Notes under the pieces: generated by a model | Databases searched by the model: none | What the model saw: the letters and a program-made list of their open reading frames with translations, nothing else | Told to the model about the DNA's origin: nothing | Translations under genes and position numbers: made by a program | Assembly: GCA_963739085.1 (NCBI GenBank) | Contig: CAVTZA010000013.1 | Location: forward strand, 124,001 to 188,000 | Direction: 5' to 3' | DNA: 64,000 bases | From: DATFQE01 sp963739085 | Lineage (GTDB): Bacteria > Actinomycetota > Thermoleophilia > Gaiellales > Gaiellaceae | Shown: piece after piece, positions 24,101-32,553 of the stretch | Position numbering within the stretch: position 1 is the first letter of the stretch | Layout: each line of letters starts with the position of its first letter

Positions 24101-25180
24101 CTATTCGTCCCTGAGGAACGACGGCACGTCGAGCACGTCCCGTGGGACGTCGAAGCTCTCGCCGGCCGGAGCCCGCTCCGGACGCTCTTCCGCCCCCTGT
24201 TCGGTCGTCGGCCGCGCACGGCGGCGTCTCGGTGCGCCGAAGCCGGTCGCGATCACGGTCACGCGCACCTCGTCCTTCGCGGCGTCGTCGATGACGGCGC
24301 CGAAGATGATGTTGGCGTTCTGGTCGGCGGCCGCGGTCACGACCTCGGCGGCCTCGTTCACCTCGAACAGGCCCATGTCGGAGCCGCCGGTGATGTTGAG
24401 GAGGATTCCCGTGGCGCCCTCGATCGACGCCTCCAGAAGCGGCGAGGAGACGGCGTTGCGCGCGGCCTCGGCGGCGCGGCTCTCGCCGGAAGCGATGCCG
24501 ATGCCCATGAGCGCCGAGCCCGCCGCGTCCCGCATGATCGTGCGCACGTCCGCGAAGTCGACGTTGACGAGGCCGGGAACGGTGATGAGGTCGGTGATGC
24601 CCTGCACGCCCTGGCGCAGGATGTCGTCGGCGATACGGAACGCCTCGACGATCGAGGTCTTCTTCTCGACCACCTGAAGGAGCCGGTCGTTCTCGATCAC
24701 GATCAGCGTGTCGACCTGTTCGCCGAGGTTCTGGATGCCGAGCTGCGCCTGCTCGGCGCGCCTGCGGCCCTCGAACGAGAACGGCCGCGTGACGACGCCC
24801 ACCGACAGAGCGCCGAGCTCGCGCGCGATCTCGGCGACGATCGGCGCCGCGCCGGTCCCGGTTCCGCCGCCCTCGCCCGCCGTCACGAAGACCATGTCCG
24901 CGCCCTTGAGCGCGTCCTTGAGCTCGTCGCGGCTCTCCTTTGCCGCGCCCTCGCCGACGCGGGGATCGGCTCCGGCTCCGAGACCCTTCGTGCCCTCGGC
25001 CCCGATCTGGATCTTCACGTCGGCGTCGCACATGAGCAGTGCCTGAGCGTCGGTGTTGACCGCGACGAACTCGCAGCCGGCCAGGCCGGCCTCGACCATC
25101 CGGCTCACGGCGTTCGTGCCGCCGCCGCCGACTCCGACGACCTTGATGACGGCGAGGTAGTTGCCCGCGGATTCTCTCAT
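24101..25180 (-). CDS. ftsZ: Cell division protein FtsZ
   Basis: Tubulin-like GTPase that polymerises into the Z ring at the cytoplasmic membrane. 359 aa from ATG 25180. The GTP-binding loop GGGTGTGAAP and the N-terminal VVGVGGGGTNAV are intact. After a 40-residue linker the C-terminal peptide DVLDVPSFLR is the docking site for FtsZ tethers. ftsA is absent from the cluster, as in other actinobacteria, so SepF presumably anchors the ring. It is driven by its own promoter (25235-25263) besides any readthrough from ftsQ. Confidence 0.97.
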   Translation of the reverse strand: MRESAGNYLAVIKVVGVGGGGTNAVSRMVEAGLAGCEFVAVNTDAQALLMCDADVKIQIGAEGTKGLGAGADPRVGEGAAKESRDELKDALKGADMVFVTAGEGGGTGTGAAPIVAEIARELGALSVGVVTRPFSFEGRRRAEQAQLGIQNLGEQVDTLIVIENDRLLQVVEKKTSIVEAFRIADDILRQGVQGITDLITVPGLVNVDFADVRTIMRDAAGSALMGIGIASGESRAAEAARNAVSSPLLEASIEGATGILLNITGGSDMGLFEVNEAAEVVTAAADQNANIIFGAVIDDAAKDEVRVTVIATGFGAPRRRRARPTTEQGAEERPERAPAGESFDVPRDVLDVPSFLRDE

Positions 25181-25234
25181 CTCGACGTGTCTCGACCTCA
25201 AGCTGTACTGGAGCGTACGACTGTACGGCTCGGC

Positions 25235-25263
25235 AGCGTACGCGTGACGAACGGCCTTGTCAA
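25235..25263 (-). promoter_or_regulatory. ftsZ promoter
   Basis: A -35 TTGACA (25258-25263, minus strand), 17-bp spacer and -10 TACGCT (25235-25240), about 55 nt before the ftsZ ATG. Four GTAC tetramers (25205, 25215, 25223, 25238) lie in and downstream of the -10 box, a possible regulator site. Confidence 0.65.
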
Positions 25264-25283
25264 CGTGCTCTCACGCCTAAGTC

Positions 25284-26108
25284 TCAAGTCTCACTTCCGA
25301 GTTGAGATACGCTGCCACCCGCTACCGGCCGCCCCGGGACGGTGAGGTCGATGTACGCCGGCCAACCCTCGACGTTCGGGTCGAGGGCCAGGAGGACCTC
25401 GCGGGCGACTGCGAGCTTGAAGGGAAGGTCCTCCTTGCCGGCGAGCCGAAGCTCCGTCCCGGCCGCGAGGACGAGCGTGAGCTCGTCGTCCTTCGCACGA
25501 GCCTGGACGACGCGGGCGGGGAGTCGGTTGGTGTCGAGTGCAGCGAGGGCCGCGACGGCCTCGAGGGTCGATGCATCGCCGAGGCGATCGCCCGGCGCTG
25601 CGGCCACCGTGAGCGGGACCCAAACGCGCGGCAGCGGGGACAGCCGTGGATTGTCGAGCCGCCGGATCACGCGACCGCGAGCCGAGACGAGCCATGCCTC
25701 CGAGCCGCGCCGGAGAATGCCGACGGGGCGCTCGGCGGTGATGGAGATGCGAAGCGTGTGCGGGAAAGCGCGGTCGAGCATCGCGTCGTGCACAGAGGGG
25801 ATCGCGGCGAGCCTGCTCTGGACGTTGTCGAGATCGAGCCGAAGCAGGCTCTCGCCCTCGAGCGGCCGGAGGGCCGCGCGCACGGACTCTGTCACCGCGG
25901 GCGGCGCACCTTGGATCTCGAGCCTCTGGACGGCGAACAGCGCGCTCTGGCGGGCGATCAGATAGCCGCCCGCGACGGCGAGCACCGCGGCGAAGCCGAT
26001 CGCCAGCACCCGCCAGCCGGGAAGGAGCCCGACGAGGTCGCGAGGATGAGCCCGCGCGCGCGGGAGTCTGAGCACGACAGACTCGGCGAGCTTCGCCACT
26101 GCGTCCAC
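25284..26108 (-). CDS. ftsQ: Cell division protein FtsQ (DivIB)
   Basis: Bitopic divisome protein, 274 aa. A short cytoplasmic part is followed by one span (VLAIGFAAVLAVAGGYLIA), a POTRA domain (LFAVQRLEIQGAPPAVTESV) and the beta domain (SVHDAMLDRAFPHTLRISITAERPVG in part), ending near GSET. FtsQ links FtsL/FtsB to the septal synthase. The start is uncertain: GTG 26108 (VDAVAKLAESVVLRLP) is proposed because murB ends at 26131, but a start inside murB is possible. Position between murB and ftsZ fits. Confidence 0.88.
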   Translation of the reverse strand: MDAVAKLAESVVLRLPRARAHPRDLVGLLPGWRVLAIGFAAVLAVAGGYLIARQSALFAVQRLEIQGAPPAVTESVRAALRPLEGESLLRLDLDNVQSRLAAIPSVHDAMLDRAFPHTLRISITAERPVGILRRGSEAWLVSARGRVIRRLDNPRLSPLPRVWVPLTVAAAPGDRLGDASTLEAVAALAALDTNRLPARVVQARAKDDELTLVLAAGTELRLAGKEDLPFKLAVAREVLLALDPNVEGWPAYIDLTVPGRPVAGGSVSQLGSET

Positions 26109-26130
26109 TTCGCCGCTGCGTGGTGCGCTC

Positions 26131-27003
26131 CTACGTGAGCGCGATGTCGCCGAGGAGCGCGACTTCGTGCTCGAGCTCGACGCCGAACTGCTCACGTGCG
26201 CGCCTGCGAGCCTCGGCCATCAGGGCGAGCGCGTCGGCGGTCGTCGCACCATCCGCGTTCTCGATGAAGTTGGCATGGCGGGGCGAGATCTGAGCGCCGC
26301 CGATCCGGTGCCCCTTCAACCCGCACGCCTCGAGCAGCCGGCCCGCGGAAAGCTCGTGCTCCGGGTTCTTGAAGACGCTCCCGAATGTTCGCCGGTTGAC
26401 CGGCTGCGCGGCTTTGCGCTTCGCATTGAGCTCGCGGACGTCGGCCTTGACCTCCTCTGGAGGGCGCGGCGTCAGCCGGTACTCGACGGCGGCGACGACC
26501 TGGCCGGGCTCGAGCCGCGAGCGGCGGTACTCGAGGCCGAGCTCCTCGGGGTCGAGCCAGCCGCTGCCGCTCGGGGTCGCCACCAGCGCGCGGAGGAGCA
26601 CCGCCTTCCAGTCGCTGCCGTAGGCGCCGGCGTTCATGCGCACGCCGCCACCGGCGGTGCCCGGGATGGCGCACGCGAACTCGAACCCGCCCAGACCGGC
26701 CGCCCGCGCGCGGTGGAGGCAGACGGCGTTGGCGGCGCCTCCCCCTGCCGCGAGCGTCCGCCCGTCGACCTCGACGCCCGCGAGCTCGCCCTCGAGCCGT
26801 AGGACGAGCGCCTCGACACCCTCGTCGGCGGCCAGCAGGTTCGAGCCGAGCCCGACGGTCGCCACGGGGACGCCTTCGCCGTCCGCCCAGCGCAGCAGCT
26901 CCTCGAGCTCGGCCAACGTCTGAGGACGGCCGAGCCACCGGGCCGGGCCGCCTGTGCCGATCGTCGTCATCCGCGCGAGTGGGACGCGCTCCTCGAGCCT
27001 CAC
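26131..27003 (-). CDS. murB: UDP-N-acetylenolpyruvoylglucosamine reductase
   Basis: FAD enzyme that reduces the enolpyruvyl group to form UDP-MurNAc, 290 aa. FAD-binding VGLGSNLLAADEG, GFEFACAIPGTAGGGVRMNAGAYG, the catalytic serine in RRTFGSVFKNP and the C-terminal GLKGHRIGGAQISPRHANF are all present, placing it in the type II (shorter) MurB group. GTG 27003 overlaps the murC stop (GTGA). Confidence 0.96.
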   Translation of the reverse strand: MRLEERVPLARMTTIGTGGPARWLGRPQTLAELEELLRWADGEGVPVATVGLGSNLLAADEGVEALVLRLEGELAGVEVDGRTLAAGGGAANAVCLHRARAAGLGGFEFACAIPGTAGGGVRMNAGAYGSDWKAVLLRALVATPSGSGWLDPEELGLEYRRSRLEPGQVVAAVEYRLTPRPPEEVKADVRELNAKRKAAQPVNRRTFGSVFKNPEHELSAGRLLEACGLKGHRIGGAQISPRHANFIENADGATTADALALMAEARRRAREQFGVELEHEVALLGDIALT

Positions 27004-28190
27004 GAGAGCGCGGCCTCCAGCACCGGAATCGCGCGGTCGACGTCGCCGGCGCCGACCGTGACGATCACGTCTCCGGGGCGCGCGCGCCCCGCGAGGAAGG
27101 CGGCGCCGTCCTCGACGCGCGGCGTCCAGGCCAGCGGCGACCCGGGCCGCACCTCGCTCAGCGCGTCGACGACGAGCTTCCCGGTCACGCCTGCGACCGG
27201 TTCCTCGCGCGCCGGGTAGACGTCGGAGACGGCGACGGCGTCCGCACGGGCGAGCGAAACGGCGAGCTCGCGGGCGAGGTGCCGGGTGCGGGAGTACAGA
27301 TGGGGCTGGAAGAGCACGAGCACGCGGGCGTCGGGGTAGCGCTCGCGCACGGCTGCCAGCGCTGCGGCGACCTTGGGCGGGTTGTGGGCGTAGTCGTCGA
27401 CGAGCGTGACGCCGCCGGCTTCACCCCGTGCCTCGAGCCTCCGACCTACCCCACGGAAAGCGGACAGCGGGCCGATGGCGTCGGACCGCTCCACGCCCGC
27501 GTGCTCGAGCGCCGCGAGCGCGGCGGCCGCGTTGAGCCGGTTGTGCTCGCCCGGCACCGCGAGCTCGAAGTCGACCGGATCGAGCTCGTCTCCGCGGACG
27601 ACCTCCGGGACCTGGGCGAGCCAGCGGTCGAACAGTTCCTGCACCTCGGCCCGCGAGGCGAAGGTCGAGTGGTGGTCGAGGTCGACGTTGAGCACCACGG
27701 CTACGCGCGGGCGCAGCGACTCGATCGTCCGGTCCGACTCGTCCCCCTCGACCACGAGCGTGCCCGCCCCGGTCCCCGCGTTGCCGCCGAGTTGCGGCAC
27801 CTCGCCGCCGATCAGGAACGCCGGGTCGCGCCCTAGCTCGCGCAGGACGTACGCGATCATCGCGGTCGTCGTCGTCTTGCCGTGGGCGCCGGAGACGACG
27901 ATCGAGTCGCGCAACGCGACGAGCTCGGAGAGCAGCTCCGCCCTCGTTCTGCCGGGAACGCGCCCCGCGAAGGCCGTCGACACGATTGCCTCGAAGCCGT
28001 CCGGCGGGACCGAAGCCTCGGAGACCTCGACCGGGATCCCCGCGTCGCGCACGTAGCCCAGGTACGGCGTCTCATAGCGATCCCAGCCGGCGACCTCCGC
28101 TCCCCACGCGCGCGCGAGAACGGCATAGGCCGACAGGCCGGCGCCGCCGACCCCGGCGAACCAGAGCTTCCTACCGTCGAGAGGCCGCAA
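27000..28190 (-). CDS. murC: UDP-N-acetylmuramate--L-alanine ligase
   Basis: Mur ligase that adds the first amino acid of the stem peptide, 396 aa. N-terminal Rossmann WFAGVGGAGLSAYA, P-loop VVSGAHGKTTTTAM, the DDYAHNPPKVAA motif of MurC and C-terminal FQPHLYSRT are visible. It is about 60 residues shorter than E. coli MurC, mostly in the central domain. It starts inside the last 20 nt of murG and overlaps murB by 4 nt, so these genes are translationally linked. Confidence 0.96.
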   Translation of the reverse strand: MRPLDGRKLWFAGVGGAGLSAYAVLARAWGAEVAGWDRYETPYLGYVRDAGIPVEVSEASVPPDGFEAIVSTAFAGRVPGRTRAELLSELVALRDSIVVSGAHGKTTTTAMIAYVLRELGRDPAFLIGGEVPQLGGNAGTGAGTLVVEGDESDRTIESLRPRVAVVLNVDLDHHSTFASRAEVQELFDRWLAQVPEVVRGDELDPVDFELAVPGEHNRLNAAAALAALEHAGVERSDAIGPLSAFRGVGRRLEARGEAGGVTLVDDYAHNPPKVAAALAAVRERYPDARVLVLFQPHLYSRTRHLARELAVSLARADAVAVSDVYPAREEPVAGVTGKLVVDALSEVRPGSPLAWTPRVEDGAAFLAGRARPGDVIVTVGAGDVDRAIPVLEAALS

Positions 28191-29247
28191 GCGCGATCAG
28201 CTCCTCGGCGATCTCCTCGGCCGCGTGCGGGCGAGCCAGGTGAAGCATCGCCTGACCCAGCTCGTCGCGCCGTCGCGGATCGTCCAGCAGCGAGCGGGCG
28301 AGCTCCGGCACCGTGCCGAGCTCGGACTGGGGAACCACGACGGCGCCGCCGCCGCGCACGAAGTAGTCCGCGTTCTTCCGCTGGTGGTCGCCTGTCGCGA
28401 AGGGATAGGGAACCAGAATCGAGGGCACGCCGGCGGCCGCGAGCTCCCAGACCGTCCCGCCGGCTCGCGAGACTGCGACGTCGATTGCGCCGAGCACGGC
28501 TCCGAAGAGCGGCTCCGACGAGATCAGCCGGTAGTCGTCGCGGTGGACGCGAGGCCGCAGCGACTCGTAGTCCCGCTCACCGCAGACGTGCAGGATGGGC
28601 GGGCCGGCGGCGCCGAAGCTCTCCACCGCGAGCTCGTTGAGCGAGTGGGCGCCGGCGAGCGCGCCGAAGATCCCGAGCACGGGCACGTCCGGGGGAAGGC
28701 CGTAGCGGGCGCGCGCCTCTTCGCGTCCCCAGGGCCGCGAGGTGGGCGGGATCGGGCGGCCGGTCACGCGGTACTTCGGCGGTCGCTTGCCCGGAAGGCC
28801 GTAGGCGAGGAACACACGGGCGGCCAGCGGCGCAGCCAGCCGGTTCGCGAGCCCGAGGTAGGCGTCGGCCTCCGTCACCGCAGCGGGAATCTTCCGTCTC
28901 CGCGCTGCGACCACCATCGGGCCGGCCACGTAGCCGCCCGCGCCGAGCACGACGTCGGGCGTGCGACGGTCGAGGATGCGCCCGCAGGCGAAGGGCGCGC
29001 GGCCTGCGAGCATCAGCGCGCGCAGCTGCGCGAGGCCCGGCTTCCTCGGCAGTCCGCTCACCTGGAAGGTGTCGAGCTCGTAGCCCGCCTCAGGTACGAG
29101 CTGCGCTTCGACGCGATCCGGCGACCCTGCGAACGTCACGAGCAGCCCCCGTGCGACGAGCGCTTCCGCCACCGCCAGCGCGGGCAGGACGTGCCCCGCC
29201 GTCCCTCCGGCCGCGATCAGGCAGCGAAGCTCTTCGCGCTCGACCAT
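28171..29247 (-). CDS. murG: Lipid II synthase, GlcNAc transferase MurG
   Basis: Membrane-associated GT-B enzyme that adds GlcNAc to lipid I, 358 aa. The N-terminal glycine-rich IAAGGTAGHVLPALAVA and the donor-site region SRAGGTVWELAAAGVPSILVPYPFATGDHQ are diagnostic. The gene overlaps the end of ftsW by 158 nt and murC by 20 nt. Confidence 0.95.
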   Translation of the reverse strand: MVEREELRCLIAAGGTAGHVLPALAVAEALVARGLLVTFAGSPDRVEAQLVPEAGYELDTFQVSGLPRKPGLAQLRALMLAGRAPFACGRILDRRTPDVVLGAGGYVAGPMVVAARRRKIPAAVTEADAYLGLANRLAAPLAARVFLAYGLPGKRPPKYRVTGRPIPPTSRPWGREEARARYGLPPDVPVLGIFGALAGAHSLNELAVESFGAAGPPILHVCGERDYESLRPRVHRDDYRLISSEPLFGAVLGAIDVAVSRAGGTVWELAAAGVPSILVPYPFATGDHQRKNADYFVRGGGAVVVPQSELGTVPELARSLLDDPRRRDELGQAMLHLARPHAAEEIAEELIALAASRR

Positions 29248-30322
29248 CGTCGGTCGCGATGTTAAGGAGGACGCCCACTGACGCGAGGAGCACGACCAGG
29301 CTCGAGCCTCCGTACGACACGAACGGCAGCGGGATCCCGGTCAGGGGCGCAACTCCCATCACAGCGGCGAGATTGATGAACGCCTGCCCGCACACGAGCG
29401 TTGTAAGCGCTACCGCCAACCGCTTACCGAAGGGATCCTTGCAGCGGAGCGCGATGCGCATCCCGGTGTACGCGAAGACCGCGAAGGCTGCGATCACCGC
29501 AGTCGTTCCGAGCAGCCCCAGCTCCTCGCCGATGATCGCGAAGATCATGTCCGTGTGGGCCTCCGGGAGGTAGAAGACCTTCGAGATGCCCTGGCCGAGG
29601 CCGGTCCCGAAGGGCCCGCCCGAGCCGAGGCCGATCAGCGCCTGGACGCTCTGGAACCCGGCGCCCTGGGCGTCGTGCCAGGGGTCGAGGAAGCTGAAGA
29701 GCCGGGCTCGCCGATAGGGCTCGAGCCAGATGGCGGCCATGCCCGCGACCGTCACCATGACGCCGGCCAGGCCGAGGACGCCGAGCGGCGTGCCCGACAC
29801 GAGCAGGACGCCGGCGAGCATCACCATCATCGTGATCGCCGTGCCGAGGTCCGGCTGCGCAAGGACGAGGCCGCTGAAGACGAGCGCGAGCAGTCCGATC
29901 GGCCGCGCAAGCTCGCCGAGGGTGCGCGGCGCCGGCTTGCGCGCGAGGTAGGCCGCGACCCAGACGGCCAGCGCGAGCTTCGCGAGCTCGGACGGCTGGA
30001 AGACCGCAGGCCCGAACGTCAACCAGCGGCGGGCACCGTTGACCGCCTGCCCGATCACGAGCACGGCCAGGAGCAACCCGAGGCTCACGACCACCAGCGT
30101 CGGCGCGAGGTTCCGCAGAGCCCGATACGGCATGCGCGAGGCGACGACCAGCAGCACCAGCCCCGCGAGCGCATAGACGCCCTGCTTCTTGAGGTAGTAG
30201 CCCGGGTCGCCGCCGCCGAGCGCGGCCGGCGCCGAGGTGGCGCTGTAGACCATGACGAGGCCGAAGGCGACGAGGCCGAGCGTTATGAGCGTCAGGAGCC
30301 GCGCCTCGAGCTGGCCTTTCAC
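29090..30322 (-). CDS. ftsW: Septal peptidoglycan glycosyltransferase FtsW
   Basis: SEDS-family lipid II polymerase of the septum, ten membrane spans, 410 aa. Markers include LVMVYSATSAPA, WLTFGPAVFQPSELAKLAL, YRRARLFSFLDPWHD, AHTDMIFAIIGEELGLLG and LTGIPLPFVSYGGSSL. The hydrophobic part ends at GVLLNIATDDG; the remaining 55 residues are Arg/Gly/Ala-rich and lie in murG sequence, so they may be a real basic tail or a sign that the true stop is hidden. GTG 30322 overlaps the murD stop. Assigned FtsW rather than RodA from its position in the cluster. Confidence 0.92.
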   Translation of the reverse strand: MKGQLEARLLTLITLGLVAFGLVMVYSATSAPAALGGGDPGYYLKKQGVYALAGLVLLVVASRMPYRALRNLAPTLVVVSLGLLLAVLVIGQAVNGARRWLTFGPAVFQPSELAKLALAVWVAAYLARKPAPRTLGELARPIGLLALVFSGLVLAQPDLGTAITMMVMLAGVLLVSGTPLGVLGLAGVMVTVAGMAAIWLEPYRRARLFSFLDPWHDAQGAGFQSVQALIGLGSGGPFGTGLGQGISKVFYLPEAHTDMIFAIIGEELGLLGTTAVIAAFAVFAYTGMRIALRCKDPFGKRLAVALTTLVCGQAFINLAAVMGVAPLTGIPLPFVSYGGSSLVVLLASVGVLLNIATDDGRARRASLPDRGRRDGGARPARAGGGGSARRTGAARDVRRVAGSRRSAART

Positions 30323-31557
30323 AGCCCGGCCACCAGCCGGCGGAACTCGTCGCCGCGCTCCTCGAAGTTCGCGAACTGGTCGTAGCTCGCGCACGCGGGC
30401 GAGAGCAGGACGATGTCGCCCGGCGAGGCCGACGCCGCTGCCGTCGCGACCGCGCCTTCGAGCGTGCCTGCTCGTTGGTAGGCGAGCGACTCGGCCTCGA
30501 GGGCCTCCGCGAGCTGGCCGCTCGCCTCGCCGACGAGGTGGATGGAGCGCACGCCGCCGCGCCCGCGGATCGCTGCGGCGAGCGGGTCGAAGCTCTCGCC
30601 CTTCAGCGAGCCGCCGAGGATGAGGTGAAGCGGATCCGGGTAGGCGGCGAGCCCACGGAGGGCGGCCGCCACGTTCGTCGCCTTGGAGTCGTTGACGAAG
30701 CGCACGCCGTCGAGGTCGCGGACGAGCTCGAGCCTGTGCGGGACGCCGGGGAACGTGCGAAGCGCGTCGGCGATGACGCCGTCGTCGAGCCCGAGCGCGC
30801 GAGCGATCGCGGTCGCGGCCGCGGCGTTCTCGCGGTTGTGCTCGCCCGGGATACGCGGTTCTGCGGGCAGGACGTCCGAGGACGCGAACTCGACGCGCCG
30901 CCCCTCGCCGGGGACCGGGTCGAACCCGCTGGGGACGACGGCTACGTCGTCGGCGAGCTGATTCTCGAACACGCGCAGCTTCGCTCGGCGGTACGCGTCC
31001 ATCGTGCCGTGGCGGTCGAGGTGGTCGGGCTCGAGGTTGAGCAGGACGGCGGCCCGCGGCCGGAACTCGTGGATGTCCTCGAGCTGGAAGGACGACACCT
31101 CGCACACGACGCGGGCGCCCTCCGCGATCGCCCCGTCGAGCTCGCAGAGCGCGCGACCGACGTTTCCGGCGACGGGAGCGCCGAGCATCGCACCAAGCAG
31201 CTCGCTCGTCGTCGTCTTGCCGTTCGTGCCGGTGACCGCAACGATCTCGGCGTCGGGGAGCAGGCGGTAGCCAAGCTCGACCTCGCTCCACACGGGGATG
31301 CCGCGGGCCCGCGCAGACAGCACGAGCGGCGCCTCGCCCGGCACTCCCGGGCTCTTGATCACAAGCTCCATCGTCTCCAGCACGTCCTCGCCCTCGGGGC
31401 CCAGAAGGACTTCGACGCCGGCCCCGGCAAGCCTCCCCGGGTCGAGGTCACGGCGCCGGTCGACGCCGACCACGCGCACGCCGCGGCGGGCGAGCGCGAG
31501 CGCCGCCGCCTGCCCCGAGCGCGCGAGGCCGACGACGAGCGCCGAGGCGGGGAGCAT
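30319..31557 (-). CDS. murD: UDP-N-acetylmuramoylalanine--D-glutamate ligase
   Basis: Mur ligase for the second stem residue, 412 aa. Rossmann start ALVVGLARSGQAAALAL, ATP loop VAVTGTNGKTTTSELLG, NLEPDHLDRHGTM, and C-terminal FVNDSKATNVAAALRGL with LLSPACASYDQF. ATG 31557 overlaps the mraY stop by one base (TGATG). Full length compared with the family (about 430-450). Confidence 0.96.
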   Translation of the reverse strand: MLPASALVVGLARSGQAAALALARRGVRVVGVDRRRDLDPGRLAGAGVEVLLGPEGEDVLETMELVIKSPGVPGEAPLVLSARARGIPVWSEVELGYRLLPDAEIVAVTGTNGKTTTSELLGAMLGAPVAGNVGRALCELDGAIAEGARVVCEVSSFQLEDIHEFRPRAAVLLNLEPDHLDRHGTMDAYRRAKLRVFENQLADDVAVVPSGFDPVPGEGRRVEFASSDVLPAEPRIPGEHNRENAAAATAIARALGLDDGVIADALRTFPGVPHRLELVRDLDGVRFVNDSKATNVAAALRGLAAYPDPLHLILGGSLKGESFDPLAAAIRGRGGVRSIHLVGEASGQLAEALEAESLAYQRAGTLEGAVATAAASASPGDIVLLSPACASYDQFANFEERGDEFRRLVAGL

Positions 31558-32549
31558 CACGCGCGGAAGGACAGGTAGTAGCGGTAGTAGAGGGCGAAGG
31601 CCGAGCCGCAGAGGATGGCGGCGAGGATCCAGAAGCGGACCATGATCTTCGTCTCCGACCAGGCCTTCATCTCGAAGTGGTGGTGGATCGGCGTCATCAG
31701 GAACACGCGACGATCCATGTACTTGAACGTGAAGACCTGGATCATCACGGAGAGCGCCTCGATCAGGAAGATCCCGCCGATCAGCGGCAGCAACGCCTCG
31801 GTGTTCGACATCACCGCGAAGCCAGCGAGTGCGCCCCCGATCGCCATCGAGCCCGTGTCGCCCATGAAGACGTCGGCCGGGAAGGCGTTGTACCAGAGGA
31901 ACCCGATCGCGGCCCCGATGAGCGCGCCGCCCAGGATCGCGAGGTCGAGGTCGGTGGTGCCGCGCTCGCGGATGAACGCGATCACGAGGATCGCGGTGTA
32001 CGTGAGCAGCGCGATGATCCCCGTGCCCGCGGCGAGCCCGTCGAGGCCGTCGGTGAGGTTCACGCCGTTCGCTGCTCCGGCGACGATGAAGAACACGAGC
32101 AGGTACCAGAGGTACGAGAGGTCGACGTTCCCGAGCGCCGGGACGTAGACGTCGGTGTTCAGCCCTTGCTCGCGGGCGGCCCAGGCCAGGAAGACGGTGA
32201 TCGCGCCGAGCAGCAGGAGCTTCCAGCGGCCCGAGAGGCCGAGCGAGCGGCGGCGCGTGACCTTCGTGAAGTCGTCGAGGAAGCCGATCGCCGCGCACGC
32301 GAGCGTGACTCCGAGCACGGTCAACGCGGACAGCGTGTACTCGCTCAGGACGAGGAACGGCAGCGTCGCCGCGAGCACGATCAGCACGCCGCCCATCGTC
32401 GGAGTGCCCGCCTTGACCCGGTGGCCCTCGGGGCCCTCCTCGCGGATGTGCTGGCCGAGCTCCCTGCGGCGCAGGAAGTCGATGAACTTGGGGCCGACGA
32501 CGATCGACAGGACCATCGCGATCAGACCCGCTGCGATCACGCGTTCCAC
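31557..32549 (-). CDS. mraY: Phospho-N-acetylmuramoyl-pentapeptide-transferase
   Basis: Ten-span membrane enzyme that makes lipid I from UDP-MurNAc-pentapeptide and undecaprenyl phosphate, 330 aa. Catalytic aspartates in GFLDDFTK and NLTDGLDGLA, the GDTGSMAIGG loop and the MTPIHHHFE motif are all intact. Starts 4 nt after the murF stop. Confidence 0.97.
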   Translation of the reverse strand: MERVIAAGLIAMVLSIVVGPKFIDFLRRRELGQHIREEGPEGHRVKAGTPTMGGVLIVLAATLPFLVLSEYTLSALTVLGVTLACAAIGFLDDFTKVTRRRSLGLSGRWKLLLLGAITVFLAWAAREQGLNTDVYVPALGNVDLSYLWYLLVFFIVAGAANGVNLTDGLDGLAAGTGIIALLTYTAILVIAFIRERGTTDLDLAILGGALIGAAIGFLWYNAFPADVFMGDTGSMAIGGALAGFAVMSNTEALLPLIGGIFLIEALSVMIQVFTFKYMDRRVFLMTPIHHHFEMKAWSETKIMVRFWILAAILCGSAFALYYRYYLSFRA

Positions 32550-32553
32550 GCGG

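Noticed and set aside
29090..29247. Frameshift at the end of ftsW hidden by the 158-nt overlap with murG
   Set aside because: Removing one base would fuse FtsW to MurG, and only a missing base would create a stop; the evidence is not enough, so the overlap is left as seen.
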